Source of the DNA: an uncultured Saprospiraceae bacterium
GTDB lineage: Bacteria; Bacteroidota; Bacteroidia; Chitinophagales; Saprospiraceae
DNA: 40,047 nt
Assembly (NCBI GenBank): GCA_937921595.1
Contig: CAKZTD010000124.1
Location: 1 to 40,047 of the forward strand
Reading direction: 5' to 3'
A model generated the notes under the pieces. The model did not search any database and was not told the DNA's origin. It saw nothing but the letters and a program-made list of their open reading frames with translations. Each line of letters opens with the position of its first letter. Position 1 is the stretch's first letter. A program made the position numbers and the translations under genes. Below are positions 15,657 to 22,331 of the stretch, one piece after another.

Positions 15657-17156
15657 TTATAATTTATAAGCTTGAAGTTGATCTGCGATTTTGCGATCAT
15701 TAGAAAGTCGTGGTACTTTATTTTGTCCGCCAAGTTTGCCTTGAGATTTCATATAAGATCGAAAAGCATCTTTTTGGAGTGGCGTGATTTTTAAAGTCTG
15801 CAAAACTTTACCTTTGATCAAATCATCATAATAGATGTTTCGTCGAGCCATCATAGCGTCCACTTTTTTTGCAAAATTTTCTAGAGAATCTGGGACTTGA
15901 TCAAATTCTATTAGCCACTCGTGATAGGGCGTTTCAGCATTCGCAGGATTGATCTGAGGAGCTACGGTAAACTCTATCACATTTATATTTTCTTCTTTTG
16001 CAACACTTAGCAAAGAATCTTCTACCTCTTTTCCAATCACATGTTCTCCAAATGCGGAGATGAAATGTTTGATGCGTCCCGTTACAATTATACGATAAGG
16101 ATTGAGTGAAACAAACTCGACGGTGTCGCCAATGTTGTATCCCCAAAGCCCTGCATTATTATTGATGATGATGGCATAGTTTACACCAGTTTCTACTTGA
16201 GCTAAACTTAGACGAGTTGGGTTGTCATTGAAAATTTCTTCTGCAGGAATGAATTCGAAAAAGATGCCACTATAAGCATTGAGTAAAAGTCCTTTCTCCT
16301 CCTGACTATCTTGAAAAGCGATAAAACCTTCGGAGGCAGGGTAGGTTTCTACACTGTCAATTCGTTTGCCAATCAGACTTTCGATAGAGCTACGGTAAGG
16401 TTCATAGTTGACCCCACCATAGACGAAGACACTGAAGTTTGGAAAAATATCTTTGACGTGTTTCTTTCCAGTTTTTTCAAGCAAGCGTTCAAAGTACATT
16501 TGCACCCAAGGTGGAATTCCACTAATGAGTCGCATGTCTTGATTTTTAGTTTCCCGGACAATCGCTTCTAATTTTTCTTCCCATTCTTCGATACAATTGG
16601 TTTTGTAACTTGGAAGTTGATTGGTTCGAAGCCATTGCGGAACTTGGTGGTTGACAATCCCCGATAAGCGTCCCGTATGGATGTCTCCAGTTTTAGTGAG
16701 TTCTGGACTCCCGGAAAGAAAGATCAACATGCCATCGAGAAAATCACCATTTCCAGTTCGGGCATAATAATTAAAAAGTGCATTTCGAGCGGTTCCAAAA
16801 TGATTGGGAATACTATCCTTGGTCAGCGGAATATATTTGACCCCGGAAGTTGTTCCAGAGGTTTTTGCAAAATACTTAGGTCGACCTCTCCAAAGTACAT
16901 CTTTTTCTCCAGCGATGATTCTGTCGATATAAGGTCTAAGGTCTTCATAATCTCTGATAGGCACTTGCGCTGCAAAAGCTTCGTGGCTATTGATGTTTTC
17001 AAAACCATGATCTTTTCCAAATGCCGTTCCTCTCGCTTTTTTGATTAGTCTTTTAAAAACTTTTTCTTGAGCATTAACCGCATCAGCAGACCAGCGATCG
17101 ATATCTTTAGCAATCTTTTTAGCGATAGGTTTTATAATGTGCGATTTGAATTTCAT
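15657..17156 (-). CDS. GH3-family acyl-adenylate / amide synthetase
   Basis: A 499-residue cytoplasmic enzyme of the GH3 superfamily, whose plant members (for example JAR1) adenylate jasmonate or auxin and join it to amino acids. The ATP-binding motifs are present: FAKTSGTTSGVKYIP (about 96-110), the ETYPASEGFIAF motif, and NIGDTVEFVSLNPYRIIVTGR with the hinge IKHFISAFGEHV. After the hinge comes the small C-terminal domain that rotates between half-reactions. Bacterial homologues are common in Bacteroidota but their substrates are unknown to me. The gene stands alone; neighbours (fdhD, lolA-like) give no hint of the acid or amine used. Confidence 0.88.
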   Translation of the reverse strand: MKFKSHIIKPIAKKIAKDIDRWSADAVNAQEKVFKRLIKKARGTAFGKDHGFENINSHEAFAAQVPIRDYEDLRPYIDRIIAGEKDVLWRGRPKYFAKTSGTTSGVKYIPLTKDSIPNHFGTARNALFNYYARTGNGDFLDGMLIFLSGSPELTKTGDIHTGRLSGIVNHQVPQWLRTNQLPSYKTNCIEEWEEKLEAIVRETKNQDMRLISGIPPWVQMYFERLLEKTGKKHVKDIFPNFSVFVYGGVNYEPYRSSIESLIGKRIDSVETYPASEGFIAFQDSQEEKGLLLNAYSGIFFEFIPAEEIFNDNPTRLSLAQVETGVNYAIIINNNAGLWGYNIGDTVEFVSLNPYRIIVTGRIKHFISAFGEHVIGKEVEDSLLSVAKEENINVIEFTVAPQINPANAETPYHEWLIEFDQVPDSLENFAKKVDAMMARRNIYYDDLIKGKVLQTLKITPLQKDAFRSYMKSQGKLGGQNKVPRLSNDRKIADQLQAYKL

Positions 17157-17452
17157 CGGAGGAGAACAGTTATTTTTTTTACTGAAAATGCCAAATAAGG
17201 CTTGAAATATTATTAGTTTTTAAATCCCTCTAAGCTAGTAAAAACGGAATTAGGTATTAGGTTTTCGATCTCTCTTAATGGCGAATATCTAATACCGTTT
17301 TCATTCAGGTTGAAAATAAACTCTTAAAGAGCCATCTTAATCCTTTCAAACCTGATTCGCATAACTTATCAAAATTATAAGCTTTTGATTAGGTTAGGCT
17401 ATTTTTGATAGGTCGTAAAAATAGTTAAAAAAAGGAATTTAGGGGAAGAATA
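17157..17452. other. Long leader/promoter region before the GH3-family gene
   Basis: About 300 AT-rich bases with no reading frame worth noting. It contains an imperfect 13-base inverted repeat, with GGTATTAG at about 17253 and CTAATACC at about 17290, both flanked by AAAACGG or CCGTTTT, and an ATCAAAA/TTTTGAT palindrome (17368-17389). A minus-strand TAATTTTG box (17370-17377) could be the GH3 promoter, but no -33 TTG is at the right distance. Confidence 0.4.
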
Positions 17453-17502
17453 AAAAAAATAGGTTTACTAAACTTTCAAAGCTTAGTAAACCTATTTTTT
17501 TA
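17452..17502 (-). terminator. Terminator of the lolA-like gene
   Basis: Perfect 11-base stem AGGTTTACTAA (17461-17471) and TTAGTAAACCT (17483-17493), loop 11 bases, with long A and T runs on the two sides, so it may work in both directions. It lies about 31 bases past the lolA-like stop. Confidence 0.9.
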
Positions 17503-17523
17503 TAATAAAGAAGAATGTATAAT

Positions 17524-18219
17524 TTACATCCGTAGATCTTCAACGTCTACATCCTCAGGGAGAACAGCTGTATCTATTTTGAAGTCTGAAACTGTATAGT
17601 CTTTGTTAGATGTTAGTTTATCGATGGCCAATGTAAATCTTGAGCTATCTTTACTAAATACCTTGATACGTATCATTTCTGAATTGCTCTTATTGATGGT
17701 GACTCTCATTTTTGAATATTCTGAGTCATTGTCTTTTGGTTTAAATTCAATTTGTTGAATCGGCGTTTTTCCTTCATAAGCCTCATTCATCAAAACATAG
17801 AAGAAGTCTCCTCTTTCATACATTTTTAAAAAGTCAGTAGGAGAAAGAAATTCTTCAGAATCTTCTATTTCTTCAGCATCAGAGATTTGTACTTGTTTGT
17901 TATTGATCATGTAGGTCCAAACGGTTTTTCCATTCGAAGCTACTTTAAAACCGGGAAGAGAAAGTTGATATTTATCTCCAGCCTGAATGATCTTTCCTTT
18001 TTGAACTTCTTTATCTTCCAAAGGCACTTCAATGGTTAGGGTAAAGTCAGCTTCCATGGTTTTGAAAGACTCGTAGAGTGCTTTAGTTTTATCTAAAATA
18101 ACTTTAGCTTCAGGGTCAGATTTCTCTGTATGAAGTAATTGCTTAGGAATTGCCTCGTTTTGAGCAGTAACAATCGAGGTAATCGCGAGTACAAATAATA
18201 TTGAAAGTAAATGCTTCAT
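17524..18219 (-). CDS. lolA: LolA-like outer-membrane lipoprotein carrier protein
   Basis: A periplasmic chaperone of the LolA family, which ferries lipoproteins from the inner to the outer membrane. The 231-residue protein has a signal peptide (ending near VTAQ), the early helix with KALYESFKTMEADFTL, then the curved-sheet pattern typical of LolA (GKIIQAGDKYQLSLPG, SNGKTVWTY, and ISDAEEIEDSEEFLSPTDF) and a final strand region (SRFTLAIDKL, DYTVSDFKID). Like other Bacteroidota it lacks an obvious LolB partner here. In many relatives lolA lies next to ftsK; here ftsK is 4.1 kb away on the same strand with three genes in between. I am fairly sure of the fold, less sure that it is the main LolA of the cell. 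Confidence 0.82.
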   Translation of the reverse strand: MKHLLSILFVLAITSIVTAQNEAIPKQLLHTEKSDPEAKVILDKTKALYESFKTMEADFTLTIEVPLEDKEVQKGKIIQAGDKYQLSLPGFKVASNGKTVWTYMINNKQVQISDAEEIEDSEEFLSPTDFLKMYERGDFFYVLMNEAYEGKTPIQQIEFKPKDNDSEYSKMRVTINKSNSEMIRIKVFSKDSSRFTLAIDKLTSNKDYTVSDFKIDTAVLPEDVDVEDLRM

Positions 18220-18454
18220 TGTATTTTTTTCTTTTTAGACTCTTATTTTTTAAGAAGGTTTAGTCTCCTTATAAACGCTAACATATCATTAATTGTTGGG
18301 GATAAAGGTACAAAAATAAGGCCTCTAGAAGTAGATTGCTCTATAGTGGGAGTTAAACTATTGTTAATTGGTATAAACAAGCTTTTGGGCGATGATAGAA
18401 AGTCATTGGTCTTTTAAATTTAATGCTTAGAACTTGATTTTAGATTTTTAGGAT

Positions 18455-19399
18455 ATGATAGGAAGAATACTCGATTTTAGACTGAGGCAGATTATAAGAT
18501 TGTTCAAAGAGATTGGAGCAATTTATATTGTTTTGTTGATCTTGGTCTGTTTGGGGTTCTTTTTGGGATTGGTAGAGGCATTGATTAGAAGTGAAACGAT
18601 GTTGATGGGCTTAATAGGTATAATGATTATTGCGTCTGTTCATTTTAGTCGAAAGGATGCAGGCTTTTTACGGATGCTGGAATTGGACAGGAAGAAATTA
18701 TATGTAGCAGAGTATATCTTATTGACTTTGCCAATGGCTATTGCGTATTTAGTCGGAGGGAACTTTGGAGCGATCCTGTTTCAGACGATTGGCGTATTAT
18801 TCATCGCGATGCTTCCGAATCCGGAGATCAGTAGTCATTCTTTTACGAATAGACTTGATCTAAATTTCTTACCAAAAGCTGCTTTTGAAGCAAAGAGTCA
18901 ATTGCGAAGGTTTGCCATTCCTTTAGGTTTGCTTTATATCATTTGTTTGCTGACTTCTAAATTTCTAACCGTAGCGATCGTTTTTATACTTTTGATCGCT
19001 TTGTTTTTTACGTCCTTTTTTGATGAGGTAGAAGGTAAGGATTTGTTGGAGGCCATTCATTTTAAAAGCGGGATTTTGACAGCTAAGGTTAAAACTTATT
19101 TGGGTTTGTATTATCTTTTGTGCATCCCCTTTATGGTATCGTTTTTTATTTTTCATTTAGAGTACTGGTACCTTTTGCTTGCGGTATTATTTTTAGGAAG
19201 TACCGTAATCCTTTTTAATATTTTTTATAAATATGCGCATTATGGACCTCATCGGAGAAAGGTTTATAATTCAATGGCAAATTCTATTTTTTTTGGATCG
19301 ATACTGATTCCTTTTTTCTATCCGATAACCTTACTCTACTTAATTTTCTACTGGCGAAAAGCTCGAAAAAATATCCGAATGTATTATGCTGAAGATTAA
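18455..19399 (+). CDS. ABC transporter membrane subunit (unassigned family)
   Basis: A 314-residue integral membrane protein with about 8 hydrophobic segments (for example AIYIVLLILVCLGFFLG, LMGLIGIMIIASV, FAIPLGLLYIICLLTS, VAIVFILLIALFFTS and FFGSILIPFFYPITLLY). It starts at an ATG 235 bases after the divergent lolA-like gene. Its end overlaps the start of the ABC ATPase gene by 14 bases, so the two are translationally linked and almost surely form one transporter. The segment HFSRKDAGFLRMLELDRKKLY after the second helix resembles ABC-2 type export permeases. Substrate unknown; export is more likely than import because there is no binding protein. Confidence 0.78.
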   Translation: MIGRILDFRLRQIIRLFKEIGAIYIVLLILVCLGFFLGLVEALIRSETMLMGLIGIMIIASVHFSRKDAGFLRMLELDRKKLYVAEYILLTLPMAIAYLVGGNFGAILFQTIGVLFIAMLPNPEISSHSFTNRLDLNFLPKAAFEAKSQLRRFAIPLGLLYIICLLTSKFLTVAIVFILLIALFFTSFFDEVEGKDLLEAIHFKSGILTAKVKTYLGLYYLLCIPFMVSFFIFHLEYWYLLLAVLFLGSTVILFNIFYKYAHYGPHRRKVYNSMANSIFFGSILIPFFYPITLLYLIFYWRKARKNIRMYYAED

Positions 19400-20072
19400 T
19401 AATTTTAATGTCTCCTACGGTGATCATCAGGTTTTAAAAAAATTGAATTTAGAACTTCTTCCTGGAGAAATTCATGGTCTCTTAGGAATGAATGGTGCTG
19501 GAAAGACCACTTTGTTTAGGTCGATTTATGGTTTTATAAAAAAGGATTCTGGCACTTGTGAAATAGATGCAGAAGCTATCGATAGCAAGTCCATCGCTTT
19601 TTTAGAAACGAGTCCTTTTTTCTATTCTTACATGAAAGGGAAAGAGTACCTCGATATTGTTTCTTTAGCCAATAAGTCTTTTGATGTCGATCAATGGAAT
19701 CGTCTTTTTAATTTGCCATTGAATGATATGATTGATACTTATTCAACGGGGATGAAAAAGAAATTAGCTTTTCTTGGAGTTATTTCCTTAGAGCGTCCAG
19801 TGATGATTTTGGATGAGCCTTTCAGTGGGGTAGATGTGGAAAGTAATGAGAAGATTTTTCAAATATTACAAAGACTAAAAGCTCAAGGGAAGATCATCAT
19901 TTTGTCTTCTCATATTTTAGAATCCTTTACTGGGATTTGTGATCAAATTAGTGTTTTGAAAAGCGGCGTAATAACTAGGACTTACCATAGGCAATATTTT
20001 CCAGAATTGGAACGTGAGCTAAAAGAAGAAATTAATCAGGAGATTGGTGGAGTGCTGGATGAATTGATGTAA
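19386..20072 (+). CDS. ABC transporter ATP-binding subunit
   Basis: A 228-residue ATPase that should power the membrane protein encoded just upstream (14-base overlap). All nucleotide motifs are present: Walker A GMNGAGKT (34-41), the signature YSTGM (119-123, a variant of LSGGQ common in export-type ATPases), Walker B VMILDEP (139-145), D-loop SGVD and the switch His176 in LSSHIL. At the Q-loop position the sequence reads FLETSPFF, with Glu where Gln is usual, as in CcmA/NatA-type export ATPases. It is shorter than the 300-residue drug exporters and ends with an acidic, coiled-coil-like tail. Confidence 0.9.
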   Translation: MLKINNFNVSYGDHQVLKKLNLELLPGEIHGLLGMNGAGKTTLFRSIYGFIKKDSGTCEIDAEAIDSKSIAFLETSPFFYSYMKGKEYLDIVSLANKSFDVDQWNRLFNLPLNDMIDTYSTGMKKKLAFLGVISLERPVMILDEPFSGVDVESNEKIFQILQRLKAQGKIIILSSHILESFTGICDQISVLKSGVITRTYHRQYFPELERELKEEINQEIGGVLDELM

Positions 20073-20075
20073 ATG

Positions 20076-20124
20076 TATCGCTATGTCGTTATTTAACTGT
20101 ATAATCAATAACGACATAGCGATA
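20076..20124. repeat. 18-base perfect inverted repeat between convergent genes
   Basis: TATCGCTATGTCGTTATT (20076-20093) and AATAACGACATAGCGATA (20107-20124) are perfect reverse complements around a 13-base loop. It fills the whole gap between the ABC ATPase stop and the S9 peptidase stop. No T run follows on either strand, so it is not a standard terminator, although it may end or protect both mRNAs. Confidence 0.9.
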
Positions 20125-20129
20125 TTGTC

Positions 20130-22031
20130 TTAGTTCTTCATCGCGGGATCGCCTTTCAAATACTTGTCGCAAAATTGTAAGATCCGAGTATTCGATTCAA
20201 TCTGATTTTCTTTTTTGACAAAACCATGTCCTTCATCTTCGAAGAGTACATATTCTACGGGGACATTATTTTTTTTGATTTCTGCAACCATCTCATCGGA
20301 CTCGACTTGCAAAACTCTAGGGTCTTTTGCCCCTTGTAAAACCATAACCGGGTTTTTAACTTGATCCGCATGGAAAAGCGGAGAGATGTCATATAGTCGA
20401 ACAGAGTCTGCTGTATTCGGATCACCCATTTCTAAATAAAGCGCATCCTTGAATGACTCCCACCAAGGCGGAATACTTTTTAAAGTTCTAAGCCAGTTGG
20501 TTACACCAAAGATGTTGACTCCGATTTTAAATTCTTCCGGTGCATGAGTCATCGCTCGCATCACCATGTAACCACCGTAACTTCCTCCGATGATTCCAAT
20601 TTTATCTTTGTCGATATAAGGAAGGGAGGCCAAATAATTTTTGCCTTCAATACAATCCTTGAGGTCTTTCTCTCCATGGTTTTGATCATCCATTTGAAAA
20701 AATGATTTTCCATATCCGCTACTTCCACGATTGTTTACCATCAGTACAGCGTAACCATGATTGACCAGGTATTGAACATTAGCACTATAACCTTGACGCG
20801 ATTGTCCGCCAGGTCCACCATGTACCCAAACCAATGCTGGAGCTTTATTCGTAGCCGTTGCGTTATGAGGTTTGTAATAAATTGCAGGAACTTCCAAGCC
20901 ATCAAAAGATTTGAAACGAACAACACTTGCTTCTACCAAATCATCGGGTACAATATCTTTATTCAATGTATTGGTTAATTGATTGTGTTTTCCAGTTTTC
21001 AAATCGAAAGTATAAAGATTACTCGTAGACTTTGAACTACCCGCATAGAAAGTCATTAATTCTTCATTTTTGGAAATACGAACAGAGCTAATATCAGCAC
21101 CTTCTATTTTTGGAAATTGAACTTCCTTTCCACTTTTGATATCCAAAATACTTAACTCGTTTTTGCCATCTACGTTTACTCCGACGACTCGGTATTTTCC
21201 GGTTTTAGAAAAATAAGCATAAGAGATATCCCAGTCTTTTTTCAAAACATCTTCGTGGGTTCCTGTTTCGATGTTGTACTTTTTTAAATATTTAAACTCT
21301 GAACCATTGTCTGTTGTATAGTAAAGGTTTTTGCTATCAGTACTAAAATCTGAAGGAGAATATCCAGCCTGTTGCTCAGATATTTTTATCATCTTTTTAG
21401 CCGCAAGATCATAAAGAAACATGTCAGAGTCGTTGGTGTTGATTGACTTACTCAAAGCCATGTATTTTTTATCATTTGAAATTCCACCGAAGTCGTGGCC
21501 CTCATCATTTTGAAAAACTAAAGTCGATTCAAAATTATCGATATTCATTTCATAGACATCCATGAATTGAGGATTCCGTTTATTAGAACCATAATAAAAA
21601 CCTGTGTAATCATCTGTCCATCCATACATAGAAGCTCTGGCTCCTTTGTCTGGAGTTAGATCAGTGATTGTTCCGTCCTCGTTCCGAAGAAAAATATGAT
21701 AAATCTCATCTCCATCATTATCTGAAGCATAAAGAATTCGATCATCTTTTGGAAAGAAACTCATCGGGCGGATCGTTGCATCAGATTTAGTTAATGCTGT
21801 TTTTTCGCCGCCACCTATTGGGATGGTGTAAGCATTAAAGGTCCCTGATTTGTTGGAGCCTACTAATAATTTTGAATAGTCATGAGAGAAGGAACTTCCA
21901 AAAATACTTTCGTTATCCATAAAAACATCAATGGTATATTGCTTGACAATTTTGGCGGTCTCCTTTGGTGTATCTGATTTACAGCCAAGAAAAATGGCAA
22001 CGATTAAAAGAATTGGGAGGATTTTTTTCAT
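20130..22031 (-). CDS. S9 family prolyl oligopeptidase-type lipoprotein
   Basis: A 633-residue serine peptidase of the S9 family. The signal peptide ends in a lipobox (FLGC, lipidated Cys17), so it is anchored to a membrane facing the periplasm. Residues about 40-360 form a beta-propeller that limits access to short peptides; the alpha/beta-hydrolase domain follows, with oxyanion-hole region WVHGGPGGQSRQGY and NNRGSSGYG. The catalytic triad is visible: Ser484 in GGSYGG, Asp570 in GAKDPR and His602 in DEGHGF. It resembles acylaminoacyl- or dipeptidyl-peptidase-like members used by Bacteroidota for periplasmic peptide breakdown. It is a single-gene unit with a structured leader upstream and a long inverted repeat at its end. 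Confidence 0.93.
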   Translation of the reverse strand: MKKILPILLIVAIFLGCKSDTPKETAKIVKQYTIDVFMDNESIFGSSFSHDYSKLLVGSNKSGTFNAYTIPIGGGEKTALTKSDATIRPMSFFPKDDRILYASDNDGDEIYHIFLRNEDGTITDLTPDKGARASMYGWTDDYTGFYYGSNKRNPQFMDVYEMNIDNFESTLVFQNDEGHDFGGISNDKKYMALSKSINTNDSDMFLYDLAAKKMIKISEQQAGYSPSDFSTDSKNLYYTTDNGSEFKYLKKYNIETGTHEDVLKKDWDISYAYFSKTGKYRVVGVNVDGKNELSILDIKSGKEVQFPKIEGADISSVRISKNEELMTFYAGSSKSTSNLYTFDLKTGKHNQLTNTLNKDIVPDDLVEASVVRFKSFDGLEVPAIYYKPHNATATNKAPALVWVHGGPGGQSRQGYSANVQYLVNHGYAVLMVNNRGSSGYGKSFFQMDDQNHGEKDLKDCIEGKNYLASLPYIDKDKIGIIGGSYGGYMVMRAMTHAPEEFKIGVNIFGVTNWLRTLKSIPPWWESFKDALYLEMGDPNTADSVRLYDISPLFHADQVKNPVMVLQGAKDPRVLQVESDEMVAEIKKNNVPVEYVLFEDEGHGFVKKENQIESNTRILQFCDKYLKGDPAMKN

Positions 22032-22065
22032 GATTGTGGTTAATTTTTTGAAAAGAAATGATTTT

Positions 22066-22161
22066 TTGGGAAAAAAGATTTACTAAATATTTTTCCCTCG
22101 AAAGAGCGAAAAATTAGTAAATCTGGAGTTTAGAGGTGAAAATTCATCTAAAAGGCTCCAG
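22066..22161 (-). promoter_or_regulatory. Structured leader with an internal terminator before the S9 peptidase gene
   Basis: In the minus-strand transcript two hairpins come before the S9 start. The first pairs CTGGAG and CTCCAG (22156-22161 with 22123-22128), extended by TTTAGA/TCTAAA. The second pairs ATTTACTAA-type arms (22108-22124 with 22076-22095, 11 perfect outer pairs) and is directly followed by TTTTTT, as in an intrinsic terminator, 40 bases before the ATG. This could be an attenuator, or simply the end of a short upstream RNA. Confidence 0.55.
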
Positions 22162-22261
22162 ATGTTACAAAACTGAAAATAACTAAAAAACGAGAAAATC
22201 TTATGGTAGATTGGACGAAAAGGCGATTGAATAGCCTAGAAAGCTTTTAAAAGGCCCTAAA

Positions 22262-22300
22262 ACAAAAAACCCAACGAACAAAGGTTCGCCGGGTTTAAGT
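22262..22300 (-). terminator. Terminator of ftsK
   Basis: Arms AAACCC (22267-22272) and GGGTTT (22291-22296) plus inner CGAAC (22275-22279) and GTTCG (22284-22288), with a short symmetrical internal loop. On the minus strand it is followed by TTTTG. It lies 36 bases after the ftsK stop. Confidence 0.8.
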
Positions 22301-22331
22301 TCCCCTGCAAATAAATTCGCAAGGTTGCCTC

